From contig JAEYUK010000350.1 in NCBI GenBank assembly GCA_023432655.1, forward strand, positions 1 through 12,273: a DNA stretch of 12,273 nt. The letters run 5' to 3'. A program made the translations under genes and the position numbers. Below are positions 1-7,190 of this stretch, one piece after another; the first letter of the stretch is position 1, and every line of letters starts with the position of its first letter. The stretch is from Pseudomonadota bacterium. Lineage in GTDB: Bacteria; Bdellovibrionota; Bacteriovoracia; Bacteriovoracales; Bacteriovoracaceae. The notes beneath the pieces were generated by a model, which was not told the DNA's origin, made no database searches, and saw only the letters and a list, made by a program, of their open reading frames with translations.

Positions 1-102
1 GTGCTACTTAGCGGTCATCATAAAAAAATAGGCGAGTGGCAGTTGGAGCAGAAAAAAGAAATGACCCAGAAGTGGCGGCCTGATCTTTTGAGGAAAGATT
101 AG
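1..102 (+). CDS. trmD: tRNA (guanine-N1-)-methyltransferase TrmD, C-terminal end (5' truncated by window)
   Basis: Frame 1 is open from the first base and ends at TAG 100-102, giving the last 33 residues. They contain VLLSGHHKKIGEW near the start and RPDLL near the end. This matches the conserved TrmD C-terminus, where GHH-x(2)-I-x(2)-W is followed by a charged helix and RPDLL. TrmD uses S-adenosylmethionine to make m1G37 next to the anticodon, preventing +1 frameshifts. The catalytic knot domain lies outside the window. The neighbourhood supports the call, because trmD normally sits just upstream of the TM1570-type methyltransferase, rplS and rnhB, which appear here from 9680 onward. The stop codon overlaps the stop of the facing kinase gene by 4 bp. 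Confidence 0.9.
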   Translation: MLLSGHHKKIGEWQLEQKKEMTQKWRPDLLRKD

Positions 103-107
103 ATCAG
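80..107. other. Inverted repeat across the overlapping trmD and kinase stop codons (possible bidirectional terminator)
   Basis: CTGATCT (80-86) and AGATCAG (101-107) form a perfect 7-bp inverted repeat. Nested in it is an alternative hairpin, ATCTTT (83-88) with AAAGAT (94-99) and a 5-base loop. Both trmD (+) and the kinase (-) end inside this element and there is no other space between them. Neither strand has a clear T-tract directly after the stem, so it is not a standard intrinsic terminator. It could still protect 3' ends or assist Rho-dependent termination; that is inference. Confidence 0.35.
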
Positions 108-1262
108 CGGAAGTCTTACCGTGAAGGTAGATCCCTTGTTTGGCTCGCTCATCACATTAATTTCACCGCGATGATCCTCTACAATCTTACTTGCGACATA
201 AAGCCCTAATCCCATCCCTCCATAGTTTAAATTTTGGTTGCGTTCAAAGCGCCGAAAGATTCTCATTTGATCTTCTCTTGAAATTCCAATGCCATTATCC
301 TTGATGGAGAATTCGGCAAAATCTTCAAGTTTTTTAGTTTCGATTTCGATTAACTTGCCCTCTCCATATTTGATGGCATTATGAATAATGTTTCTTACGA
401 CCTGGCCTATTTTATCTTCATCCCACAATCCAAAAATTGGTCTTGTCTGGTGGAACTGTATTTCACTTTTGGATTTAAGTCTCAAAAGTTCAACACTATC
501 CCGGATGATAGTGTTGAGCTCACTGTGAGATTTATGATGAGTAAAAGAACCCAATCTGATTTTCGAAACATGCACTAAATTATCCACTAGAGCACCAAAC
601 TCTTTAATGTGGTCTTGGGCCTTTTCAAGAGACTTTTTGATTGGTGGTGAGGCGTTTTCTAATTCCCGCATAATCAGTTGCATCTGAAGTAGTAACGGAG
701 TGAGAGGAGTTCTTAATTCATGGGCAGAAATGGCAATAAACTCATCTCTGAGATTCAACTGATGATTTAATTCATTCATGAGCTGGATATTTTCCAGGCA
801 AATAGAAGTGCTATCGGCCAGAGCTTCAAGTATTCTTAATTCCTCCGGGGTTGCATGATGATTACTTGCCCAGTAATTTCCTATAGCACCAATCGGTTGC
901 TGCTTACGAATGGGAATCATGACCATACTTTTCACGAAAGTCGGGCGGTACGCGTCTACCGGAACCCTTGAGTCAGAATAGATATCAGGAATAATGACAT
1001 TTTCCTTATGGAGCATGGCCCAGCCACTAACACAGGCTTCCATCGGAAATCGGAGCCCTTTCCATAAAGGAGAGATGGCGTCTTCATCTACATAATAGCA
1101 TTTATTACCATCTCGAAGAATAAAGGTGGCGCCATCTGCTCCGGTCAGATCTCGGGCAGCATGACGAATTATTTCAACAATCGTGGGTAAATCCCGAGCG
1201 AGCGAAAGTTTTAAAATAACTTTTATAAGCTCTTCAGCAGCATTGTCTCCAACAGGTCTCAT
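99..1262 (-). CDS. Cytoplasmic GAF-domain sensor histidine kinase (orphan)
   Basis: A 387-residue protein with no signal peptide or membrane segment. Residues about 12-165 form a GAF-type sensor domain. A dimerisation and phosphoacceptor helix follows, with H-box ISAHELRTPL and phosphoacceptor His181. The ATP-binding domain has an N-box (NIIHN, 291-295), G1 box (DNGIGI, 322-327) and G2 box (GGMGLGL, 348-354), ending in the usual GSTFTVRLP strand. All catalytic landmarks are present, so it should be active. The ligand is unknown; GAF domains in such kinases can bind small molecules, haem or bilins. No response regulator is in the window. It lies about 100 bp downstream of menE on the same strand, so it could be read from the men operon or from its own weak promoter. 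The ATG at 1262 is the first in frame after an upstream stop, but it lacks a Shine-Dalgarno sequence. Confidence 0.92.
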   Translation of the reverse strand: MRPVGDNAAEELIKVILKLSLARDLPTIVEIIRHAARDLTGADGATFILRDGNKCYYVDEDAISPLWKGLRFPMEACVSGWAMLHKENVIIPDIYSDSRVPVDAYRPTFVKSMVMIPIRKQQPIGAIGNYWASNHHATPEELRILEALADSTSICLENIQLMNELNHQLNLRDEFIAISAHELRTPLTPLLLQMQLIMRELENASPPIKKSLEKAQDHIKEFGALVDNLVHVSKIRLGSFTHHKSHSELNTIIRDSVELLRLKSKSEIQFHQTRPIFGLWDEDKIGQVVRNIIHNAIKYGEGKLIEIETKKLEDFAEFSIKDNGIGISREDQMRIFRRFERNQNLNYGGMGLGLYVASKIVEDHRGEINVMSEPNKGSTFTVRLPLI

Positions 1263-1309
1263 GATTAAATCGTACCACTTTAGAGGAGCACTGCCTTCAA
1301 TTCAGGTGT

Positions 1310-1339
1310 ATTTTAAGGATAACTTTAGGAGAATGTTAG
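1310..1339 (-). promoter_or_regulatory. Weak candidate promoter for the histidine kinase gene
   Basis: On the minus strand, CTAACA (1339-1334, 4 of 6 matches to a sigma-70 -35 box) is followed after 18 bp by TAAAAT (1315-1310, 5 of 6 matches to a -10 box). A start near 1303 would leave a leader of about 40 nt before the ATG at 1262. The rest of the 102-bp gap 1263-1364 is AT-rich and has no intrinsic terminator after menE, so read-through from menE is equally possible. Confidence 0.27.
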
Positions 1340-1364
1340 AGATGTTTTAATAAATTAATTGAAG

Positions 1365-2447
1365 CTATTGTTTTTTTAGTTTTCCCAGTGATGTCCTCTC
1401 AAAATTCTGTAAGGACCGAATCTCATCAAATTTTGCCGGAGCTAAGAGAGTCTTGATTTCATTGATGAGATCATCTGAGAGCTGATCTTGTAGAATAAGG
1501 AGAACAAGTTTTTTTCCCTTTCTTTCATCATCTTCGATTTGTAGTTCAACTTTTCCATAGAGATTGTTTTCAAAGAGAAAACCTGAGAGTTGATTTTTTA
1601 ATTGAGGAAGATTTACCAGGTGACCAGCAATCTTATAATCCTCTCCCAGACGTCCTAGATGTTTAAAATGTCCATTAGTAAAGTCTGCCCTGTCGGATGT
1701 TTTATAGAACAACTCTTCGTCACAAAGATCCCGTGCCATCGTTACTTGAAGCTTATCTGTAAGAATAAACTGAAGAGTGAAGAGGGCCTCGCTTTTAACC
1801 AGTAATCTTTGATCTTCTCCTATCTTTATCTGATGGATGGGTAAGAGTTCGATCTCATCGTTCTCTGGGCGTTTAGCTGAAGCTAATTGAGAGCAAACTT
1901 CGCTCATGCCAAAAGTTCGAATGACGGGCCAACCCAGTTTCATGGCCTCTTCTTTAAGCTTCGTGCTTAAGAAATCTCCTCCCACAATAATATATTTTAG
2001 TTTTTGGGGTGCCCTGATCCCGCGCTTAACTAGATCATAAAGCTGGGTAGGAACGATGGTTGTGATGGTGGCGTCTTTAATAGTCGGGGGCCAGGTTTCT
2101 GGATTCCAATGGCGAGCGTCGATTATTTTATTTCCCAGAAGATGGGCCCGGGCGACTACCGAGAGCCCACCGATGTGGTACACCGGTAAGGAGAGGGCCC
2201 AGACATCATCTCTTGTTAGATTAAAGTGATCGTTACTGGCCCTGGCGTTGGCAAAGAGAGCTTCTTTTGAAATGGCATAGCCTTTCACACCGCCAGTGGT
2301 GCCCGAAGAAAAGAGAATGAAATGATTTTCTAGCTGATAGGAGGAGAGTCCTCGCAGAATAGTCGGAACTAATTTCTGATACTGAGAATGACAAATAATT
2401 TGAGGTTCGGTTTTACCAAAGTCTACATTGAACATAAGTTTTTCCAA
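1365..2447 (-). CDS. menE: o-Succinylbenzoate-CoA ligase (MenE), N-terminally short
   Basis: An ANL-superfamily adenylating enzyme that activates o-succinylbenzoate to its CoA thioester with ATP. Motifs run in order: P-loop SSGTTGGVKG (47-56; the usual Pro before Lys is Val), LPVYHIGGLS (87-96) as in MenE, FGMSEVCSQ (179-187) containing the adenylate-binding Glu, YKTSD (248-252; usually TGD), hinge region GRLGEDYKIAG (265-275), and SLGKLKK near the C-terminus with the likely catalytic Lys356. At 360 residues it is roughly 100 shorter than E. coli or Bacillus MenE, and the loss is at the N-terminus. Short MenE forms are known, for instance in Bacteroidetes. The longest frame starts at TTG 2447, but ATG 2435 (codon 5) has GGA 7 nt upstream and is the likelier start. 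The gene overlaps the end of menC by 13 or 25 bp, suggesting translational coupling. Confidence 0.88.
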   Translation of the reverse strand: MEKLMFNVDFGKTEPQIICHSQYQKLVPTILRGLSSYQLENHFILFSSGTTGGVKGYAISKEALFANARASNDHFNLTRDDVWALSLPVYHIGGLSVVARAHLLGNKIIDARHWNPETWPPTIKDATITTIVPTQLYDLVKRGIRAPQKLKYIIVGGDFLSTKLKEEAMKLGWPVIRTFGMSEVCSQLASAKRPENDEIELLPIHQIKIGEDQRLLVKSEALFTLQFILTDKLQVTMARDLCDEELFYKTSDRADFTNGHFKHLGRLGEDYKIAGHLVNLPQLKNQLSGFLFENNLYGKVELQIEDDERKGKKLVLLILQDQLSDDLINEIKTLLAPAKFDEIRSLQNFERTSLGKLKKQ

Positions 2448-3268
2448 TTGAGATGACTTATGTCCTTATACATCTTTTGCACACTTCGGAGGTTGGCGGA
2501 CAAACCCTGATGGTAGTTTCCGTCAAAAAGATTCACTTCTTCCTGATAGAAGCCCGATGTTTGAATCCCGTGGACCAGATCCAGATTACCCTCTCTAAGA
2601 AGTTCGCAGTAAGCGTGCCAGCGTCCCAGGTTATGTCCCAGATAGGTGCTGAAGATGATAGGTAGATCTGTTACCGGTTTAAATTCGGCATTGGGTTTAT
2701 AGACCACATAATCATAGGGAGTCGCCTCTATGAAATCTTTCGCAGTTTTGAGAGGAAGATCTTTCCAATCGCTCTCATAAAGTGGATCTTCGATGTACTC
2801 AATAGAGGGAATAAGATCCTCGGGAATTCCTTTCATGAATTTTAAAAACTCAGTCCGCGAAAAAAGTCCATTGGCATCGAGCCTTGTTGGTATTTTATTT
2901 TTTAGAGCAGTCAAAAATCCATAATCATCATGGCCTTTGACTTTATATTTTATCGTCGGAGCGAGGTCTTCACCGACACTCCAAAGTTTATGATTCTTTA
3001 TCGCTTTAGGTTTGGTCCAGTAGAGTTCATGGTCCCTTAAAAGGAAATCGAAGCATTTTTTCTCATAGTTCTTTTCCTGAAATTTAAAAGTCTCGAGGAA
3101 TTCCTCGACGTTTTTGTCTCCTAAAGTCGTATGAGGAAAGTAATCGCAGAAGGTGGTTTTATTTCCGAGTACTCCTCGTAGTAAAACACCCTCCTGAGGC
3201 TTCATGGTGCTCAAGCGGTTATGTACCTTTAGAGGTGTCAGCGAGTAGAGGCTATAGTGAACTTTCAT
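2423..3268 (-). CDS. menC: o-Succinylbenzoate synthase (MenC), enolase superfamily, divergent
   Basis: This enzyme dehydrates SHCHC to o-succinylbenzoate in the cytoplasm. The 281-residue protein is short and divergent, but the barrel residues are visible in order: K-x-K in IKYKVKG (K107/K109), metal ligand Asp131 in RLDANG, metal ligand Glu160 in IEYIEDPL, and the opposite-face Lys191 in VVYKPN. The usual third metal ligand, an Asp in a DE pair, is not obvious; Asp178 in TAKDFIE is the best placed candidate. FSTYLGHNLGRW (206-217) resembles the late barrel loop of MenC proteins. Position between menA and menE strongly supports the call. The ATG at 3268 overlaps the end of menA by 17 bp and has no Shine-Dalgarno sequence, so translation probably depends on menA. 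Confidence 0.85.
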   Translation of the reverse strand: MKVHYSLYSLTPLKVHNRLSTMKPQEGVLLRGVLGNKTTFCDYFPHTTLGDKNVEEFLETFKFQEKNYEKKCFDFLLRDHELYWTKPKAIKNHKLWSVGEDLAPTIKYKVKGHDDYGFLTALKNKIPTRLDANGLFSRTEFLKFMKGIPEDLIPSIEYIEDPLYESDWKDLPLKTAKDFIEATPYDYVVYKPNAEFKPVTDLPIIFSTYLGHNLGRWHAYCELLREGNLDLVHGIQTSGFYQEEVNLFDGNYHQGLSANLRSVQKMYKDISHLNWKNLCSM

Positions 3269-4118
3269 AAATAAAAACCAGACTGAGGATGACGGAGAGA
3301 ACGACCAGATGAATTCCGGAAAATTTTAATCCTTCATTTAAAGCTGCGCCTTTATTTTTAAAAATAATGAGTGTGAGTTTAAGCGCTGGAACCATGCCCA
3401 GGAAAACCCAATAAATCATTTTGAAATCCTGGAAATAGTGGAGAAGAACATAGGGAGCGAAAATCGTTCCAACGATGAAGTACTGATAGGTTCTCTCTGA
3501 AAAACGGGTGGCCATGGTGCGTTTTCCCACTTCCATGTCAGTCACACGATCACGGAGATTGTTGACTCCAATCAAGGTTGTGGCCATGAGTCCGAAGATG
3601 GTGGCCAAAATAAATGATCCCGCGTTCAACTTCAGAGTGAATAAATAATAGGATCCCATAACGGAAAAAAGGCCAAAGAAAAGAAAGACAAAGAGTTCTC
3701 CTAGGCCTCGGTAGGCGAGGGACACTTTTCCACCGGTATAACCGTAAGTGAGATAGAGTGAAACCACTCCCAAGAGGAGAAATGGCCACCCTCCACGAAT
3801 AATCAGGGGAATTCCGCAAAAGGCGGCAAGGGAGACACAAGTGTAGGCCCAGATTTTTACTGTTTTGATTTCAACAAGACCGGCGGCCGAAACCCTGGTC
3901 GGTCCCACTCGTTTAGCATCGGCCCCTTTTTCAAAATCAATCACATCATTAAAAAAATTCGTCGCAAGCTGAATAAAGAGGGCCCCAAGAACGGCCAGCA
4001 TTAAATACAATGAAACATCGTCCTGAGTAGTGGTTAAGGCATAGGCATAGGCCACGACTGGAGGAATAACACCTGCCAGAAGAGTTTTGGGTCTCGTGGC
4101 GAGAAGAAAATTTTTCAT
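3252..4118 (-). CDS. menA: 1,4-Dihydroxy-2-naphthoate polyprenyltransferase (MenA)
   Basis: An integral membrane UbiA-family prenyltransferase that joins 1,4-dihydroxy-2-naphthoate to a polyprenyl diphosphate, giving demethylmenaquinone. The 288-residue protein has eight or nine hydrophobic segments. Both Asp-rich motifs are present on cytoplasmic loops: NFFNDVID (54-61) and NNLRDRVTD (186-194), which bind magnesium and the prenyl diphosphate. The N-terminal LATRPKTL is typical of MenA and distinguishes it from UbiA. Length is close to E. coli MenA. The ATG at 4118 overlaps the menH stop as ATGA, and GAAGG lies 6 nt upstream, which is a good ribosome binding site. Confidence 0.95.
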   Translation of the reverse strand: MKNFLLATRPKTLLAGVIPPVVAYAYALTTTQDDVSLYLMLAVLGALFIQLATNFFNDVIDFEKGADAKRVGPTRVSAAGLVEIKTVKIWAYTCVSLAAFCGIPLIIRGGWPFLLLGVVSLYLTYGYTGGKVSLAYRGLGELFVFLFFGLFSVMGSYYLFTLKLNAGSFILATIFGLMATTLIGVNNLRDRVTDMEVGKRTMATRFSERTYQYFIVGTIFAPYVLLHYFQDFKMIYWVFLGMVPALKLTLIIFKNKGAALNEGLKFSGIHLVVLSVILSLVFIYESSL

Positions 4119-4744
4119 AAAATACCTTCATCTTGAAGTAGTTCTTTGAGTTCTTTTTGTCGTTGAAATAAACGGTGCCCACCAGGAAGACCCACTACCG
4201 GAATATCATGAGGAAGAATTTTTTCCGAAGCAATCTCCAGGTATTTTTCATCCTGAAGGCCTACAATCCATAGAACCTTTTCTTTATTCTGGGCGATTTC
4301 TGGTAAAAAGTTATCTTGTTTACTTAGAAGAAACTTATCAAAAAGATCTGAAGACCTTGAATAGCGCTCATCTGAAAGATTTTCTAGAGGAGCATCATGA
4401 GCAAATAGAGGAAGAGCATTCCAATAGGAAAGGAACTCTTTTTTAGTCATGGTTTTAAGCTTTTCTAAAACTGCTACTTCAAAGTTTCTGCGATAAAGCT
4501 TTTCTTCCTCAGTCTCAAGACCTGGATGAGAATTCATGATAACTAGTTTTTTAATTTTAAATTGATTCTTATGAGCAATTTCCATCGCAACCCGTGCCCC
4601 CATGGAGTATCCGATAAGGACATCTTCTTCAGATACCTTTGGGAAATCATTCATCTCATAAAGATCATGAACAATAACGTCTTCTCTTTTTAAAAAGGAG
4701 AAGTCTTCCGGTGAGCCTAAGAAGCCATGAAAGAGGTGAATCAC
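4115..4744 (-). CDS. menH: SHCHC synthase (MenH), alpha/beta hydrolase fold
   Basis: MenH removes pyruvate from SEPHCHC to give SHCHC. Numbering here is from the upstream GTG at 4753. The oxyanion-hole strand is HLFHGFLGS (6-14). The nucleophile elbow is GYSMGAR with Ser50, followed by Arg54 as in MenH proteins. Asp168 (GLQDEKY) and His193 (GGHRLF) complete the triad, and Trp111 in the lid matches the conserved MenH Trp. I prefer the GTG at 4744: GGGAG (4757-4753) lies exactly 8 nt upstream, and the start overlaps the menD stop as GTGA, the same arrangement used at menH/menA and menF/menD. This gives 209 residues. The GTG at 4753 would give 212 but has its purine stretch too close. Confidence 0.9.
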   Translation of the reverse strand: MIHLFHGFLGSPEDFSFLKREDVIVHDLYEMNDFPKVSEEDVLIGYSMGARVAMEIAHKNQFKIKKLVIMNSHPGLETEEEKLYRRNFEVAVLEKLKTMTKKEFLSYWNALPLFAHDAPLENLSDERYSRSSDLFDKFLLSKQDNFLPEIAQNKEKVLWIVGLQDEKYLEIASEKILPHDIPVVGLPGGHRLFQRQKELKELLQDEGIL

Positions 4745-6144
4745 TTTTGCCACTCCCGCAGGAAGGCCTCACTTTGTAAGCGCTCAGGCGAGAGCTCCAG
4801 TACCTGCACGAGATTAAAGTCGGAAAGATTTGTACTATAACTAAGTTTTAAACCTTGAGCGATATCTTTAAAGTCATGCTCGTGCTCTAGGACTATGCGC
4901 TTATCCAGATTGAGCATATCAAAAATCCGCCCGCCTTTATTATTGATAATGATAAGACGGAGATTGGATGGGATGTCACGAAGACTCGAGAGATCATAGA
5001 ACGTTGTCACATCTCCCAAAATACAATGGACAGTCTTTTCAGTCCCCATGGCCAGACCAATGGCGGAGGCGAGTTGTCCATCAATACCATTCACACCCCG
5101 GTTCCCGAAAACATTTAAATTTTTGGTTTGGGTAAGTTCAAAAAAACGAATGATAAGTGAGTTCCCAAGAAAAACCAGATCATCAGTAGGGATGAGATCG
5201 TTAAGCTTTTGACTGAGGCTTATTTCCGCTTCTGGATACTTCTTAATGAGTTCATCTAATCGCCAGATAGTTTCATCGGCCACCGGGTAAGGAAGAATTT
5301 TTCTTAATATTTTCCAGAACTCCTGACTCTCAGTCAGAGACTCAGAACTAAAAGGAAGGACTTCCCCAAAAGAGAGACCCGGGAGATTTCTGGAGTCAAA
5401 ATGAAAGACGGGAAGAGGACCTTTTTCCAGAAGACGCCAAATCTTGGTTAAAGGAGTATGACCGATTCTTATGACTGAATCAAAAAAACCTGCATTAAAT
5501 AGTTCAATCAGTTTTTTTTCCGTTCTTATATTTGAGAGATCTCTTCCCCCACTTAATGTCTCAGCGTAGAAACTAAGTTTTGTTTCAGCGAACTTTTGAA
5601 TGAAGGGTCTCATAGATTTATTTTCATGAGAAAAAATAAAGAGAGGTTTTTTTATTTTAGAGATGAATTCTTCAAATGCTTCCAGGCCTTCATGGAATTT
5701 TAGTTCCATCTCATGGGGAATGGTATCATCCACTAAAACATTGATGTGAATGGGGTACTCTAGGCCCCTGAGATCCAGAGATTCAAGGTCTTTAATATCT
5801 GTTTCGATGTAACTTCTGCGGCAGCTCGTGGTTAAGGCCTCATGATGTATAGTCTGTGGAGATCCTGTGCCGTGGAGTTTTTTCGGGCGGTCTCCCGAGA
5901 TTAAAATAAGCGGAATTTCTGTGTAGTAGGCTTCGAGCATGGCCGGAACACACTCAGCTACCGCTGTGCCTGAAGTGGTGCAAACAGCAACGGGTAAGGG
6001 AGAAATCTTCGCTAGACCTAAGGCCTTAAAGCTTGCGACTCTTTCATCGAATTCAAACTTTATTTTTTCTCCGTCGAAGCACTTTAGTAAATCGTGATTT
6101 CGTGCTCCGGTACAGAAGAATACTTTTTCAAAATTCATTTTCAT
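4741..6144 (-). CDS. menD: SEPHCHC synthase (MenD), thiamine diphosphate enzyme
   Basis: MenD condenses isochorismate with 2-oxoglutarate, losing CO2, and uses thiamine diphosphate and magnesium. The 467-residue protein has the expected domain order. The pyrimidine-binding domain holds CTGARN (11-16, equivalent to the usual PGSR region), catalytic Glu34 in FDERVASF, TTSGTAVAE (56-64), and SGDRPKKL with QTI (83-99). A shortened middle domain follows. The diphosphate-binding domain has GNRGVNGIDGQ (347-357), GDVTTFYDL (377-385) and NNKGGRIF (401-408), which supply the metal-binding Asp and Asn. E. coli MenD has about 556 residues, so this form is some 90 shorter, mainly in the middle and C-terminal parts. 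The ATG at 6144 overlaps the menF stop as ATGA; the ATG two codons later is an alternative. Confidence 0.94.
   Translation of the reverse strand: MKMNFEKVFFCTGARNHDLLKCFDGEKIKFEFDERVASFKALGLAKISPLPVAVCTTSGTAVAECVPAMLEAYYTEIPLILISGDRPKKLHGTGSPQTIHHEALTTSCRRSYIETDIKDLESLDLRGLEYPIHINVLVDDTIPHEMELKFHEGLEAFEEFISKIKKPLFIFSHENKSMRPFIQKFAETKLSFYAETLSGGRDLSNIRTEKKLIELFNAGFFDSVIRIGHTPLTKIWRLLEKGPLPVFHFDSRNLPGLSFGEVLPFSSESLTESQEFWKILRKILPYPVADETIWRLDELIKKYPEAEISLSQKLNDLIPTDDLVFLGNSLIIRFFELTQTKNLNVFGNRGVNGIDGQLASAIGLAMGTEKTVHCILGDVTTFYDLSSLRDIPSNLRLIIINNKGGRIFDMLNLDKRIVLEHEHDFKDIAQGLKLSYSTNLSDFNLVQVLELSPERLQSEAFLREWQK
4753..4757 (-). promoter_or_regulatory. Ribosome binding site that decides the menH start
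   Basis: GGGAG on the minus strand, inside the last codons of menD, lies 8 nt before GTG 4744-4742. That GTG overlaps the menD TGA by 4 bp (GTGA), so stop and start are coupled. Confidence 0.6.
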
Positions 6145-7190
6145 AAGTAATGCTTTCTTACGGTATCTCGTTTTAGATGAATCTCTTCAAGTTCCCGCTC
6201 AAACTGAGACTCCGGGACTACTCCGCCTCCGCACTCAATATAAAGATGATTTCCTTCCCATTGAACATTCCTGATGGCGACGATGAATTCTATCGTATCT
6301 GAACTCATAAGCCCCATGGCAGAGCCGAAATAGCGCTCAGGGTATTTTCTCCCGTAATGGGATGTCTTTAAAAAATTAAGAGAGGTCTCTTTAGGATAAC
6401 CACCAAGAGCGGCGGTTGGAGAGAGGATACTCGTGAGTTCGGTAAAATTCACATCGTCTAAAAGTTCACCCTCAATATCCGTCTTTAAATGATCAATAGA
6501 CTTATAGGGATGAAGCTTTGTTTCTGCCGTTTTAGTAGTTTTCACAAATGGACGAAGTTTTTCTTCAATGTCCTGAATAACCAAATTGTGTTCATGTCGA
6601 TCTTTCTTGGACTGTAAAAATTCTTCTGCTTTTTCCATTTTGGCGGTTCCGGCGAGGGCAAAGGTTTTAAGCTTTGATCCACTTACCGTATAGAGAACTT
6701 CCGGGGTGCTTCCGATAATCCCATAAGAATTATTCCAAAACCCGTAAGGAATACCTGTTCCAAAAGAGAAGGCCCTTTCCATTAAATGGAGAATCGTTTT
6801 CTCTTCTTCAAAAACTTCGTAATTTTCCCGGGAAATCAGAACGACCTTTTGAAGTTCTGAACTAAAAGCACCTTTTAATAAGGTAAAATCTTTTTGGTAG
6901 AGATCATCGTCATTACCAATTGGGGAAAATGATTTTTCTTCCCGCTCGAAGTAACACTCACTTTTTTTGACAGTGATAGTCTCTTGTGGCCGGTAAGCGA
7001 GGTAATTATTAGAGTAGAAATTTTTTAAATAGAAGATGGGGCTTTCTGTTGGAAGAAATTCTTCGACCAGGGTAAAGGTGCCGCCTTTACCAAAAGTGAC
7101 AGAATCTCCATCGGCAGAGCTTAGGAAGGCCCCTAATTTAAAAAAATCAGCATCACACCAGGTTTTTAAAACTGATTGTGACTCTTTCAT
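6141..7190 (-). CDS. menF: Isochorismate synthase (MenF)
   Basis: This is the chorismate-binding enzyme that commits chorismate to menaquinone. The 349-residue protein has a variable N-terminal half and a strongly conserved C-terminal half. Visible motifs are LQKVVLISRE (113-122) with Lys115 in the place of the general base, STPEVL (161-166) with the catalytic Glu164, FALAGTA (177-183), KKDRHEHNLVIQDI (195-208), HLKTDIEG (234-241), SPTAALGGYP (257-266), RYFGSAMG (286-293) and ECGGGVVPESQ (319-329). Context separates it from the relatives TrpE and PabB, because it lies between menB and menD and no glutamine amidotransferase partner is present. The ATG at 7190 directly abuts the menB TAA with no spacing; the upstream Shine-Dalgarno is weak. 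Confidence 0.92.
   Translation of the reverse strand: MKESQSVLKTWCDADFFKLGAFLSSADGDSVTFGKGGTFTLVEEFLPTESPIFYLKNFYSNNYLAYRPQETITVKKSECYFEREEKSFSPIGNDDDLYQKDFTLLKGAFSSELQKVVLISRENYEVFEEEKTILHLMERAFSFGTGIPYGFWNNSYGIIGSTPEVLYTVSGSKLKTFALAGTAKMEKAEEFLQSKKDRHEHNLVIQDIEEKLRPFVKTTKTAETKLHPYKSIDHLKTDIEGELLDDVNFTELTSILSPTAALGGYPKETSLNFLKTSHYGRKYPERYFGSAMGLMSSDTIEFIVAIRNVQWEGNHLYIECGGGVVPESQFERELEEIHLKRDTVRKHYL

Noticed and set aside
381..578. Short open frames opposite or out of frame with the kinase, menE, menC, menA, menB, rplS, the barrel gene and rnhB
   Set aside because: They lie wholly or mostly within well-supported genes, have no recognisable motifs and no ribosome binding sites; they are shadows.
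1295..1364. 8-bp inverted repeat CTTCAATT (1295-1302) and AATTGAAG (1357-1364) between the kinase and menE
   Set aside because: AT-rich arms with a 54-nt loop and no T-tract; likely chance in AT-rich spacer and not a terminator.
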